A stretch of 64,000 nucleotides of DNA from Selaginella tamariscina (Eukaryota > Streptophyta > Lycopodiopsida > Selaginellales > Selaginellaceae). The notes below the pieces were generated by a model. That model saw only the letters and a list, made by a program, of their open reading frames with translations, had not been told where the DNA came from and searched no databases. The DNA lies in NCBI GenBank assembly GCA_003024785.1, contig PUQB01000069.1, positions 338,501 to 402,500 on the forward strand, written 5' to 3'. Of the stretch, positions 23,530 to 36,961 are shown one piece after another (positions within the stretch are counted from its first letter, which is position 1; each line of letters opens with the position of its first letter). Made by a program: the position numbers and the translations under genes.

Positions 23530-24559
23530 GCAAGCGAGGAATAGTGCAGCAGCACGGCGATGGCTATGCCGGGCACCATGCATTAGGATTCCAAATGCGG
23601 GTGTGTGGCGTGGGCGGGATGATCCAACGGGGGAGATTGCGCCTCGTATTCATGAAATCTCCCCGTTCTCTCTGGTCCCATTGATAATTTCACTCCCCGC
23701 ATTCTTTCTCGAAGGCAAGCTATATATATGTATGTGTGTGTGTGTCTTACATACACACACACACACACACATATAACTCTTTATTTACTTAGGATTTAAA
23801 ATTCTCTTTATTTTTTCCAGCCAAGTAGATTCTTTGATTCGGGACAATTTTGCCGAACTCAATGAACGTGCTATTTGGGAGAAGGTATGCTACATGTATA
23901 TGTATATATCATGTACATGGATTCACACGATTATGTATACTCTGCACCAATACATTCAAACAACACATATACTGTAGGTATATAATTTATATACATTGTA
24001 ATATATAGCAATGTTACACAATGCAATATATAGTGATATGCTAGATTCACAAGAAAGACATACCTTCTATGTACTAGATACCATATATATACTATTTTAT
24101 ATCGTTATTTCTTTTCTTTAAACCTTGTCTGCAGATTGGTATATACCGGTGCAGAAAGCGTCGGGTTAAAAAAGTGCATTACACGGTAATTATTGTGCTT
24201 TTGTTTATAACCCATATTAATAATCGTTTGTGTGTGTGTGTAAACAGGAAGTTGTTTACCCACCTGTATATGGGATGGCATTTGAGGACCCAAAGAAGCC
24301 TCTGTTTGTAGATATTGGTTCTGGTAAGAGTAATATGTAAATGTAATAAATATAAGTCCATATGGAGAATTTTTATATATTGGCTGCTTTTGAGTTTATC
24401 AAGTAGTTTAAATCGCTAGCTTAAACACTCCTGTAGGTGATGGTAAAATCATCATGCTTCAGGCAAAGAGGAACCCCGACATGAATTACCTTGGTCTGGA
24501 CAAGAGGGACAAGGTTTCTTCATGAATACACTTATGTATATATGCAAATGCACAGACAG

Positions 24560-24627
<68 letters not shown>

Positions 24628-26281
24628 GAACTGATGAATATTAAACATAGTATGGATATGCATGTGCATATGTGTATGTTTGTACTTTATATACAATGTT
24701 TTGCAGAGAATTGAGATCTCGAATCAGTTCCAAGAAGTGCTTAAACTAAAAAATCTGTAAGCGAAGAATGCTATAGCCATGATTCTGAACAGTATATTAT
24801 AATCACATAAGCAAGTTTATTTAATAATTTTGATCACGTTTTCTTCTTCCCAGGCATTTCATCTGCTGTAATGCCACCATATCTTTAAAAACACTCCTTG
24901 CAACTTATCCAGGTCCTGTCAAGTACGTGACTATAGTTGTAAGTGTTGTATGGATATAGTTTGTATAATATGTCCATATTGTATATTTATAGACATGTGC
25001 ATCTCAATGTTTTAATCGCAGTGTCCAGACCCGCATCTGAAAGGCCGATTTTACCGAATACGAATGGTGAAGAGAAATCTGGTTGAGCAAATTCTAGATG
25101 TTCTTGCTCCTGGTGGAAAGGTAGCACTAGATACACATAAGTGTATTATACTAGTTTATATTTATATAGATAATACATAATTGATACACACTTGTGATAT
25201 AATTATATGTCTATTATGTATTCAGACGTGAAAGTTTTATAAAAGTTCCAGTATACACCCCGCTTCATATTAGTCAAAGATTATAAACCAAGAGAAAACA
25301 TGTGATCACGAGAGCTTGTGTATATGATATGCATTTATTCTAAAGCTCCTTTTCAAAGTGGCTACAACATTATGATTAAGGCTTTATACTGTTTAGTCAA
25401 TACTGTGTCTGTGTCTATATTGTAATATCTTGATATACTTACTAATATATACTATTAGCTGTTTTGTTCAGCTTTTCTTCCAAACGGAGTTTAAAGATGT
25501 TGCAAAATACTTAAGAAAATATTGTGATAAGCATTTGGATACATATTTATCCCCCGTAGATGAAGATAATACATATGTATATGACGAAGATGGCTGGCTT
25601 CTCATGAATCCCCTGGGCGTCCGTTCAGAGACTGAGATTGATGCTGTTGCACATGGACAGAAAGTATACCGAAGACTATATGAGAGGTATGTATATGTGC
25701 TTGAACATAGGTACATATGCATATGTTATATATCTGTATGTACCAATATAATGTTGCACGATGCTAACAAGCTCACACAAAAAAAAACAAGAAATCAAAT
25801 AAAATAACGCATTGCCCTGTGTGCGCGTATGTGACATGTGAGTTTGTATGACTAGGACCATCAAGGAATACGTCAAAGTTGAATCGTTATCTGAGCAGCT
25901 GTTATGCGACATAGAGGCCCCAAATCCAGAAGAGAGGTTAACGAAGAGGGAACGCGAGTTTAACAGGTGGTTTAGTCCACTTAAACCTGTTAAACGCTTC
26001 CAGAGAAGGGCTTTTGTAACAGGCTCAGGAAGCTCCCAGGTGCATTTCCTATTTTTTTTACATAATACTATGTACACACACTCACAATGGCGGTGTATTT
26101 ACAGATGGACAAGCGCGGGATATTATTATGAATTGGGAGACTTATCCACGTGGATGGTTTTTTGAAGCTATTGGAATCGAAACGTCTGAAGAGGATACGT
26201 AGAAAGAAGGAACCAAAACCCAGGATACGACCACCTTGGAAACGCCACCTTGATGAAGGCAAGCCGTCTATGTCTCTATAA
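23530..26281 (+). CDS. tRNA (guanine-N7)-methyltransferase, TrmB family
   Basis: SAM-dependent enzyme of the family that methylates G46 of tRNA. Firm exons: 23821–23884, 24135–24185, 24248–24323, 24437–24513, 24707–24756, 24854–24938, 25022–25120, 25472–25686, 25856–26039. The SAM site reads FVDIGSGDGKIIMLQAKRNP, followed by YLGLDKRDK, TIVCPDPHLKGRFYR (family motif PDPHxKxRH), LAPGGKLFFQTE, and VRSETE…YRRLYER. The first exon (about 23530–23716, GC donor) changes frame around 23660, and only the last 40 bp are in phase with exon 2. The final exon (from 26105) meets a TGA at 26131 in the spliced frame, but other frames stay protein-like to 26202 or 26281. One or more single-base errors are suspected there. 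The roughly 100-residue extension after the catalytic domain is unusual. Start and end are uncertain. Confidence 0.85.
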
Positions 26282-27059
26282 TATATGATGCTATAATGAA
26301 AGCTGATACTCATTCCATATCTAGTAATGCTGTGGTAACAAAATACTTTAGCATAGTATAGTATAATGTGACGTGTGTGTGTGTGTGTGTGTGTGTGCAC
26401 GCCGTGCGGGAGAGAGAGAGAGAGCGTACAATACTCAAGCAGTTAGGTTTAAACAGTGAAAATCATTTTACGCTTTGTGATTTTACGCTTTGTGAGCTGA
26501 ATGTTTACCCACAGCTCAGCAAATGTTTCACACATACATATACATTTAGTAGGTTTTTAAGAATTATATAATATTATAAATGTATATGCATAGAAATTGA
26601 AAATTATATACATTAAGTCTTTAAATTAACTTATAAAATTAATGAACTACTAATTACTTTTATGTTTTATAAATACATACAAGCATTATAAGGCAGTAAA
26701 AAAGTTGAAAGGGATAATGAAAGCATATTCTGGTGATAACTTAATATTTATATATAAAATAGATTTATATAATTAAAATACCATATGTATAAAAATTAAG
26801 AATATTACTAGAATATTTTAATTATTATAATTTAGTAATTAGAACCGCGATTATTTTGAGCTACATAAAATACAATTTTAGTTTTAAAAAATAAAAAAGG
26901 ATAATGCTAAAGTGCAAAAGAAGAAAGTCTATACAAAAATTTATTTTTATACCTTATAAAAAAAATGATCTTCTATAAGTTTTGATTAATGCAACTACGG
27001 GAGCAATAAATATTTATTAAGCATTTTGGCATTATTTAAAAATGACACGAACTGTGCCA
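26282..27059. other. AT-rich intergenic DNA
   Basis: No gene seen. It holds (GT)n at 26374–26397 with (GA)n at 26409–26424, then strongly AT-rich sequence. Confidence 0.5.
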
Positions 27060-27830
27060 CATTTTGCATATCAATAATACGTGTCTCATAATTATCTTTG
27101 CTTGTTAACATATATGGTAATGTTGAATGTTTAGTAATAAGCAGAGACATATATGTAGTACCCGAACGTCCTGTTGTCTAAACAGCAGTTGTGAAGTTCT
27201 TCGAACCTATTAAACAAATAAGTAGTTGATTGTGACGGGCTATGTACGTGTGCTTATGTATAGATATATAGATTATGAGAGATTCCCCCGTATGTGTTTG
27301 TGCAGGCGCCCATGCAGCATGAATAAAGAAGATAGGTACATAGTAGAATTGCTAGGATATGCTGTTAAGTATGAAAGTTGAAAACAAATCAGAGTATAGA
27401 CATACTTGGCTTCTACATAAGCATATAAACAAGTTTATAGCAGTATTAAGCATCTTGATCGTGCCTAGGATTTTTACTAGCCAACGATAATACCTCTAAC
27501 ACATATCAAATGTGCAGAAAAGACTGTTGTTGATATTTGATTTAATTAACTAGTTAGATGCATAATAATAATGTGTTTAACAGTTTATACGTCAAAGCTT
27601 GATTTTAACTATTGAATAGTTGATTACACACACACACACACAAAATATATATATATATACATGCCAATACTTATGTACATCTATAATGTTATATGTATAT
27701 GCACGTAGGTTTACCTGCAGATTCAACTTAAGAAATCTATCGGCGAGATTTTCACTGCTGTGAAACGCCTCATCCGAAAAAGTCCGCTGAAGTCCCTCGT
27801 TAAGAACTACCACCAACTTTCGATTAGTTG
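27060..27830 (-). pseudogene. Partial, degenerate copy of the COG2 3' half
   Basis: Short blocks here match, in the same order and on the same strand, parts of the adjacent COG2 gene. About 27060–27120 resembles 28265–28330; 27165–27230 resembles exon 15 and its acceptor (28360–28510, sharing CCTATTAAACAAATAA); 27290–27360 resembles 28840–28925; 27380–27520 resembles 29050–29190; and 27710–27825 resembles exon 10 (29745–29905, sharing TTAAGAAATCTATC). Large parts are deleted and the remaining exon pieces have shifted frames. It is a decayed tandem duplicate, not a gene. Confidence 0.75.
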
Positions 27831-28060
27831 GAATGCATACTCGTGCTGTACTCGCTTATGGATACGTACCTCTGAAACTTCCCGTGTGTGTATGTAGAGA
27901 GAGAGAGATTATGTAAATGTATGAACTAAAGAAGCTTTATATGTACTTTTAGACAAACAATGTGTGTGCGTGCACACACACACAAGTATAAGCTAAAATG
28001 TTACGTTCTTCAGAAGAAAAGAATAGAAACTTTCTTATGGTCTTACATTATATTCTTGCA

Positions 28061-28331
28061 TCAAAGGGCAATGTCTTGTTGCTTTTGAGGTGGAGCGACA
28101 AATTCCCACAGCGATCTGAACTCAACCAGCTCCAAAGCCTTCACTCCCAAAGCATTTAAATTACGTCCATATTCCTTCACATTCAAAAGAATATCCTTAT
28201 ATTAGCAAGTTGAGTATAGTCTATACTGATTCAATACTTAATGCAATATACTATATAGATAATATGTGTCACTATGTCATATAATTATCTTTGCTTGCTA
28301 ATATATATGGCCGGAACAGGATAATGTTAAG

Positions 28332-28362
<31 letters not shown>

Positions 28363-31300
28363 TACCTGAACGTCCAGAAATAGTTGTGCGTATACTTTGT
28401 CTGCGTTGGAGATGTCCGTGTTCGGGTCTGTTCCTGCACCTGTTCTTTGCCGGTGTTGTCTAAACCGCAGTAATGAAGACTCGGTTTTTCGTACCTATTA
28501 AACAAATAAATGGTTGGGTTGAATGCCTGTACGGCTGTATTATGTGCTTTAAAAGTTTGTGTAGATTTAAAAATTATGAGAGAGAGACCCCTTCAACTAG
28601 CTCGCGTATTTGCTGGTCAAAACTCCTCGTTACGTTTCGTACTACCGAGTTGAGTATTTCGTTGTGACACGCTTCCGTTATGCGATTGTTGTAATCGCTT
28701 TCCAGAAAACTCTGCCAAAACACATGTCTAATATAGCACACAGACACACACATACATATATAGGTGTGGTGTATGTGTATGTACATAGTGCGTGTATAGA
28801 TAAAAGAATATGCAGGTAACTATGTGTGTTCTCTCCCCCCCAAATGCAGGCGTCATGCAGGATGAATAGAGACGATACCTTGAGGGACTGAAATATATTG
28901 GGTACATAGTAGGAATGACGTGTCGGAAGAGGCTTGTTAATCATCCGGAACGTTGTTGTAATTCCTTTCAAAGGCTTCAGATCCTGAAAACGTATAATAT
29001 ACTTTCATATACTTCTTTAATATGTCAACTTATGAGTGTGAAGTATATTAAAGGTTGAAATCGAATCCGACTATGCATATGCAGACTTGGCTTATGTGCT
29101 ATTAACATTATAATGGGGGTTTAGAATTTAAATAGGGGTTTAAAGCCAAACTCTCCACTGCTAACAAAATCAACTGTGCAAAAAACAGATTGTCGTCTAA
29201 TTATTTTATCTATTTCTATTATAATACTGTAGTTACGTGTACCTCAAGGCATTTTTCCGTAATTATATCAGAAATGACTTCGGTAACTCGCGGAACTACA
29301 TCAAGTAAAGATTGAGATGCTTGGAATATACTCTGCCTGCAAAGCTTCTCAGCGGCCGGGAGAATGTTCACCACGTTTTCTATATATTCCCCGTTAAATT
29401 TTCCGTTAAGTCGCTCCAGGTCATGTCTAACCTGTACTACACAATCATATATGTTACACACACACATGTAACGCCTACCAGCAGAAAATCCTCCGCAGAC
29501 GAATTGTTTGTCCTCCGTGAAGCTACACCGTGCAAAACCCACTGCACATATCTGAATAGCACGTAAGAACATGATGTAGCACACACACACACACACAGAT
29601 AGAGAGAACATATATTTGTTTGAATTACTCATGCCAAAACTTAAGAGTGCATGTATAACTGGTAAAAGATATATACATCTACGTCCAGATCCATGTACAT
29701 ATATATATGCACGTACATATGTATCTATATGTCTACCTGGACGTTAATTGTAGGCTCAGCTTAAGAAATCTATCCGCAAGAGCCGCCACATAAACATTCT
29801 CGTTCCAACAACGCTGTGATAATTGCCAGAGTTTCACACTGCTGTGAAACGAAAACCCTTCCTCATCCGAAGAAGTCCGTTTAAGTCCTTCATTAAGAAC
29901 ATTGTCAAACGAGGTCGCAATTTCCTGAAAACTGCTCAATATTCAATATATATTGTATCTATGCATCTAAACTGAACAAGCTACCGTAGAGTGAAATAGA
30001 CTCCCAAGTTCCATAGCTTCATGAAGTCTACGTATCCTGGTTGAGAACGAAGAGCAAGAACTGCAGAGTGTGATGGGCAAAATCCTGACAACACAAAATT
30101 ATTACGCTCAATCATGATACATATATACATAGACATAAGCTGAAGATGGAAAACGTAAAAATGAAATTAATCATTTCATCAAAATCGTTGACATAGTTTA
30201 ACAGTACGAATATGAATCTTATTACCTTCAACAAATGATAAAAACTTTAAGCTTGATTTGTAGTTTTCTAAGAACTCTGCAGGTTTACCAGGAGAAAGAG
30301 CTCCTGGTTTACCCCGTTGAACAGCGCTATGAACTTTTTCAGGATAGAGTTTCCCAGAAAATCGAATACATGAAGCCCAGAATTCTCTGATTAAAACATG
30401 AACGTATGTTAGTTATCACGTTGTGTAAGTCGTGCAGTAAACTTACCAGATGCCGCTATGTCTAGGAGAAACTTGCAGTCAGCTTTTATATGTTGTTCAA
30501 TTTCTATGAAATTCTCCTCCAACTTATCTGCAACTACTATGAAGTTGTAAGTTGTAAATCCCTCTCTCCCTCCCTCCCTCCCTCTCACTCACTCTGTGCC
30601 TACCACCAACTAAGTCTCTTGTCGAGGTTGCGGGAATAATCTTTGAAACAAATGGAGCCACTATAGTCCGGCGAAAGACTTCCTCAGCTCCTGCATTTAC
30701 ATAAAATTAAAAACAGATATACGCATAGATAAATAATAGAACAAGCTAAAACTTAGTAAACCGCAAGTATTATCCGTGTGCAATATACATTTACACCGTT
30801 TTCAACAATTTTATGTACTATTAGATGCTCTTTGATGAGAGCTTACATCCATAGCGGCATCTACGTGTGTTTGCAAATATAGCCAGTACCTGTGGCATCG
30901 TCAATAGCTGCATATGCACGGAGACAGTAGTGCATAACTTTTCCATCTCTTTTTTGTAAGCCTTGTTCAAAGCATTTTCCGAGGCTTCCTCCAAGCGATG
31001 CATCTGCCCTTTGAATCCTTTTCTCCATGTTCTTTATGAATGGCAAGTCCTGTCATAATATACAAGAAAATCAGTACGCAAATACAGACATGTATAATAT
31101 ATATATAAAAACATCTGTGTACGTGGATGCGCTGGTATGAAGTGAGGTTTAAGGAGATTCCAATACTATGCGTGTGCCTTGGTGCGTGCGTCTGTGTGTT
31201 GTGTGTCTAAAGAGACGTATAATACATAATGCAAGATATTCTTGAAACTCACCAAATTGCTTTCCTAACTGCATGTATAATTGTATATCATGTCAAATAA

Positions 31301-32665
31301 ATTCTATAATTAAACATGCGTAGTCTACACTTCACTACCCAATAGTACAGTGAACATACATATAAAGAATGCACACGTTGCTACATACTACACGCAGAGC
31401 ATTACCTGTACACTTGCAACATAGAACTTCAATCTGTTCATCTCGCTGGCAATTCTCTCAAGCAATCGGCTACGAGGATCATCCTCTGCTTCCGCTAAAT
31501 CTTGACCGGTTTCCCCATCAATCGACGGCACGCTTTGATGTCCATCTTCCTGCATTGTTTGCAGCTCATGCAACAGCTTCTCAATCTGCATATTAGATTC
31601 TCTGCATAAGAACCACTATATGTATACACCATATATATCTTGATACTAGAAGTGTGTGTGGGTGTGTGCACGCGTGATACCTTAGACAGGACGTGGGAAG
31701 TGTCCAAGAGAAGCTCAAGGATTTCACGGGAGGAAGAAGCTTCGGAGCGTCGTTTTAGCGCATCTTGGAGAGCATACAGTGAATATTCAATACTATCACG
31801 AACAGAAACCAGCTTGCCCCTCAGCTCCTGCACATCCACTTACCAAAAATGACATAATACAATATATATTAATATATATAAAACTGTGTCCGCTAATCAC
31901 TGATCGTACGTACGTTACGTATATCTGTATTTTGCACACTTACTTGAAGAGGTGCCCTCATTCTTAATACTGCTCCGTCCACATCTACGAGCTTCGTACT
32001 CAGATTTACAAAATCGTTATAATCCTGGAAACGTAAGGTCATATAAACATATATATACATACATCATAGCTTGACATCATACATGAGAGTAGGTTCTGTT
32101 ACATTTAATTAACTTAATTATTTTAACTATTTTATATGCGTTTAGAGAATATAAATGAAAAAAACCTTCAGGGTTAATGCATTTACATGATAAATTTTCT
32201 TAAATATAGTATTTGCCAATTAATTAGGTTTTAATTAATTACAGGGAAGCTGTATACCATAATCGTCCCAGATGTCGTCATATACCTATAACACACCCAC
32301 ACACACACACACACAAACACGGAATTATGTGTGTTTTACAATCCTAAAAACAGAAGATCATAATATACTGTATCTCGTGTGTGTGTGTGTGTGTTTACAG
32401 GCACACACACATGAGATACGTACGACATGATTTTTGCTACAATATACATGAGTGTTTGTACTACCCTGTTGATGAGATCGACGAGCTCAGCCTTGAGAAC
32501 AGATAAATGGTTCCTGAGCTCACTGCGGAGAGCTTCAAGGGGGACAAAGCTCCTCAGATTTGCAATGTAGGCATCAGAATCGAACGCCGCATCCATGAAC
32601 ACCTCTTTCCTAAACCACAGAGGCCTCGTATCCGGATCATCTCCGAACAGCGATGCTGCTGCCAT
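28061..32665 (-). CDS. COG2: Conserved oligomeric Golgi complex subunit 2
   Basis: COG2 belongs to lobe A of the COG tether for retrograde vesicles at the Golgi. Sixteen exons: 32465–32665, 31944–32024, 31681–31827, 31406–31585, 30890–31049, 30604–30690, 30447–30533, 30226–30386, 29985–30084, 29737–29931, 29479–29551, 29243–29431, 28879–28983, 28589–28711, 28366–28494, 28061–28174; about 710 residues. Recognised by PLWF near residue 16, SFVPLEALRSEL, DLINRDYNDFVNLSTKLVDV, LLERIASEMNRLKFY, YCLRAYAAID, GITTTFRMINKPLPTRHS and the C-terminal NADKVYAQLFLDVQEYGRNL. Exon 8 lacks one base in a five-T run at 30335–30339 (minus-strand A run), shifting frame until the exon end; everything else is in phase. 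COG2 is divergent to FNR and followed by its own degraded partial duplicate. Confidence 0.95.
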
Positions 32666-32921
32666 CGCTGAACCCTAGATCTCCAGGAACCCTAGAAACA
32701 AATTGGCCCTAATGCAGAGACCGTGCATGTGACCTCATACAGAGACCGTACGGGCTAAATTGAATATTATAGGAGAACGCTTGGCTATGGTGAATGGTCG
32801 TTGACGAGAGGAGCAGAGGAGCCCTAGCGCGTCAGGAAAGGGCGCGGGAGCAGCTCTCTAAATCACGGCTCCCATTCATTGGTTCAATCTGCGCTAATCT
32901 GCTGCTAACATTGAAATCTCT
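32666..32921. promoter_or_regulatory. Shared divergent promoter, COG2 / FNR
   Basis: The start codons of COG2 (minus) and FNR (plus) are 256 bp apart, so both 5' leaders and promoters lie here. It is GC-richer than the flanks and has no obvious TATA box. Role inferred from position. Confidence 0.6.
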
Positions 32922-34413
32922 ATGGCGCAAGCAATCGTGCATTCGGTAAATCTCAATCTCTCCCTCCCTCCCCCCTCCCCCCTCTCTCTCCCTCCTGATC
33001 TTTTTCTTGTTAAACAGGTTCTAGCTCCATCTCATGTCCATGCTCCAAAAGTAAGTAGTTTTCTACATTAGTATATAATAATTCAAGAACCCATGCATGT
33101 GTGTATATTTACATATATATGACACATAGTAGCTTTTTATAGAGACACACACATATATATTTGAGTTGTTGATCTTACTAATCCATGCAACAGGGTCGCA
33201 TTCTCATGGAGTCAGCTCACAGCTCAAAGTAAGCTACATCGTTATAACGGGTCCGTTGTATTTTCTAACTATTGAGTTCTTGTTTCTAATATGATTAATC
33301 GGTTTTATAGATGCCTAGTGCTTCATTCTTCTCTCTTGGTCTTCAAACAACTTGCTTCCCTGATTTTAATAAATCGGAGGAGATCTCTAGAGTTTCTACA
33401 AGAAACGTAATCACAGTAAGTTTTCTTCTTAACTTATATACACATGTAACTGTATATGTATTGTCTAAATATATGTAGCATGTCATCTATCTACAATATA
33501 TGTGCATGTAGATGTATGTGTGTGTAGATTTATATGTTGTGGGTATATCTATAGATATCAGATCCCCCCGCTCTTTCTGTACATTCTTAGGTATATAATC
33601 ATATATGAAAATCTCACTGTGTTGATGATGTGTGTGCTTTCTCTTTATATCTATATCTCTGTTTATGTAGTTGTACATTATCTAAATAAAAAACACTGAC
33701 GCCGACGTCTGTATATATGTCGGTCTCCATGTGTTGGTATGTAGCTGTAGTTCAGATACTGATATTTGTGTACGAATATTATATGTGTAGGTTTCTATGC
33801 ATTTGTAGATATGCCTACACCAACACATGCATTGGATAGTTATTCTTTACTATATTTTTAAAACACCTTCGTACTCGCAAATATATATGCATATTAAACC
33901 TGCTTATTTATATTTATGTATAGCTCTTAAAATGTGCAGGCATGTGCAGTATCAGTAAGGGCAAAAGTTGCAGTAGCAGCACCTGATTTGGACACGGCAA
34001 GTGAGGTACCGATGAATTTATATAAGCCGAAGGCACCTTACATTGCTACCATCAAATCCGTGGAGCGGATCGTTGGCCCCAAGGCTCCTGGTGAAACTTG
34101 CCACATTGTTATCGACCATCATGGTAATGTTCCTTATTGGGAAGGCCAGAGCTATGGTGTTATACCTCCCGTAAGTCCATATGTCCATATCTCTCTCTTT
34201 CTCTACACTTTTGCCGTTTTATACTTGCATGCATAGACATTGTAAATCATGTTATTCATTGTACAGGGGGAAAATCCGAAGAAGCCAGGAACTCCAAATG
34301 CTGTGCGACTTTATTCCATAGCGTCTACTAGATATGGTGACGATTTTTGACGGTAAAAACTGCGAGCCTTTGTGTAAGAAGAGCGGTTTACTGGGATCCA
34401 GAAACTGGAAAGG

Positions 34414-34445
<32 letters not shown>

Positions 34446-35479
34446 TGAGAATTAACTATCCATAAGTGTTGATATGGAAATTCATAATGATAGCTATTAA
34501 CTCCATATATTGTGTTATTTATATTAGGAAGATCCTGAGAAGAAAGGTGTATGCAGCAACTTTTTGTGTGACAGCAAGCCTGGTGACAAAGTTCAAATCA
34601 CAGGTATAACTATATAGTAAGCGAGAACCGAATAAAAGTATTTCTTACGTTCATCAGTATAGCTTTTTTATATTAGTCGTTAAGAATCTAGCATTTTGCT
34701 CTCTCTCTCTCTCTCACACACACACGTTATTGAACTGTTTGTTTAGGACCATCGGGGAAGATAATGCTATTACCGGAGAGCAACCCAAAGGAAGCACATA
34801 TAATGATAGCAACAGGAACAGGGATTGCACCATACAGGGGCTACTTAAGAAGAATGTTCATGGAGGATGTTAGTTTCAAATTTAGTGGCCTTGCCTGGCT
34901 TTTCCTTGGTGTGGCAAACACAGACAGTTTGCTTTACGACGATGAGTTTGAAGGTGCGTTTGTGTTGTGTGTGTTATGTTTTAAGTGAAGACATACTTAA
35001 TACTACATGTACTTACTAACTATCACTTTAATATGTTACATATATGTACTGCATTTCCAACTGCTTAAACTACCAGAAGTTTACAAATACACGATATACT
35101 ATAACATCGTTACATTCAATGCCCTCTCTCTCTCACACACACACACACTGTTTTTCTTTATATCACATCCAGATATTAACTGTTATAATAGGCTATCGGA
35201 AGGATTACCCAGACAATTTCCGATATGACATAGCATTGAGCAGAGAGCAAAGAATAAGAGAGGTGGCAAGATGTACGTGCAAGACAAGATCGAGGAGTAC
35301 AGTGAGGAAGTATTCAAGCTGTTAGACGAAGGTGCACATATATACTTCTGCGGACTTAAGGGAATGATGCCTGGGATTCAAGAGACTCTTAAGAGAGTTG
35401 CTGAGGAACGTGGGGAATCTTGGAGAACAAGCTATCTGTTTTAAAGAAGAAGAAGCAATGGCATGTCGAGGTTTATTAA
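32922..35479 (+). CDS. RFNR: Ferredoxin–NADP+ reductase, root type, plastidial
   Basis: FAD enzyme passing electrons between NADPH and ferredoxin in plastids. Exons: 32922–32945, 33018–33050, 33194–33228, 33311–33415, 33940–34170, 34267–34412, 34528–34603, 34747–34953, 35192–35479; about 381 residues after allowing for indels. The Ser-rich start fits a transit peptide. The mature part has [32 protein letters not shown] (FAD binding), [26 protein letters not shown] and [17 protein letters not shown] (NADP side), CGLKGMM and a C-terminal WHVEVY. These match root-type rather than leaf-type FNR. Single-base indels break the frame: extra base in TTTTT (34344–34348) and AAAAA (34355–34359), missing base at 35249–35251 and 35422–35423, and probably one in exon 3. 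Codons elsewhere look conserved, so sequence error is more likely than decay. Confidence 0.92.
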
Positions 35480-36961
35480 AAGGTACGTTCTCTCTCTCTC
35501 ACGCACCCACACAACCCTTTGGTTTGATGACCTGGCATATATTAAATAGATACACATACAGGAACCTGTGAAGAGTTGCTGTGAGCGTTTATGAAGAACA
35601 GCAGTCGCAATTCTCAGTCGCATTATTGAGATATACCTTATCCATTTTGAAATAAATTAACCTTTCCGTCATTTTAATGTACGCTGTTTTAATATATAAG
35701 ACAACACGTTTATTTATAAATATTGAGCGTTTCCGTTTATATTTAAATATTTAGTCTTTTTTATTGCAAGTAAAATATCTATTTATGTTACTTTGTACGT
35801 ATAGCACTAGCAACTATTTGACTTGGTGATGGCGTGCCATACTGTATACAGGAGGCGTGTGCGTCTTTGAACACATGGAAATACATGACGTTTTGTCTCC
35901 TCTCCCGCACCTGAAGCTTTCTATAAACGGTGCGTAATCACCTGCTTTGTATATAAACACTCGTACACACACGCATACACATGCACTATAATACACTGCA
36001 GACATACATTCTGTAACGTTCTTCAAGCGAACATGTATGCCAGATTGACATGTAATCCTTAGACCTGAAACTAAGACCATGAGAATCATCTTACTATCCC
36101 ACCTGCATAGTCCACACCTTTTACGTTTGGTTTTTTCTATAATCAAAAAAAAATATTCTATTGAATATACTAAGTATTATACATATTATATTAGAATATT
36201 CTACTAGAAAATTTATAAGGAAATTGAATTTTGAACTTGAAGATTTCATCTAGGGTATCACTCTTTCATTGGGCTTATTAGCCCCAAGTGAAACATTTAA
36301 ATAAATAAAAACATACATGTGATCCTTTTTCTATTATATATTGAATCCTTATTAATTTTATAATGATGCAATCTTAATTCAATATGTTAAATAGAACGAG
36401 GGGTTTTCGTTACGGCACAACACAGATAATGTTCACGTTATGAATTATAATTAGAATGTGTGTCTTATTTAATTGCAAGTGTCATTTCTAATTTAACATG
36501 AAAAAAAAAGCTAAATTAATGAAACCTTGATGATTAAATTCATAAATGCAAATATAAAGTTATATGTAATCTAACCCATACTTCATAACCGTGATTAAAT
36601 TCGTAGTTAAAAATTAATACCGAAATATTTAATTAATTATTAATTTAATTTAATTATTAATCCATAACATTTTTTTACTACCGCATATATCAGTGCTTCA
36701 TAAGATAATAATAGGAACGTATGTAATACAAGTTAGGCTTATTTTGAGGGAGGAAGAAACAAAAGACCTCTTAATTTTTGATACGGTCGCTCCATACATA
36801 CTTTATTTAATATATGTAATGAAAAGCCCCTCCACACTTCTTTTCATAATTAAGTAAGTGGGATGGAATGTACTAAAGATGTTTGATGTGTGGTTCCAAC
36901 AAACGTTAGTTGGCATATCTAATTAAATATTATAGGTTGTTTAGAAACATATTACCAAACT
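35480..36961. other. Intergenic DNA, no gene seen
   Basis: Follows the FNR stop. 35820–36130 is less AT-rich and open on the minus strand (110 codons), with no recognisable domain; it could be a remnant exon. 36150–36960 is AT-rich and holds the ALDH promoter at its end. Confidence 0.45.

Noticed and set aside
34267..35479. FNR as a true pseudogene
   Set aside because: Indels are single bases in homopolymers while motifs and splice sites are intact, and similar breaks occur in neighbouring essential genes; kept as a gene with likely sequence errors.
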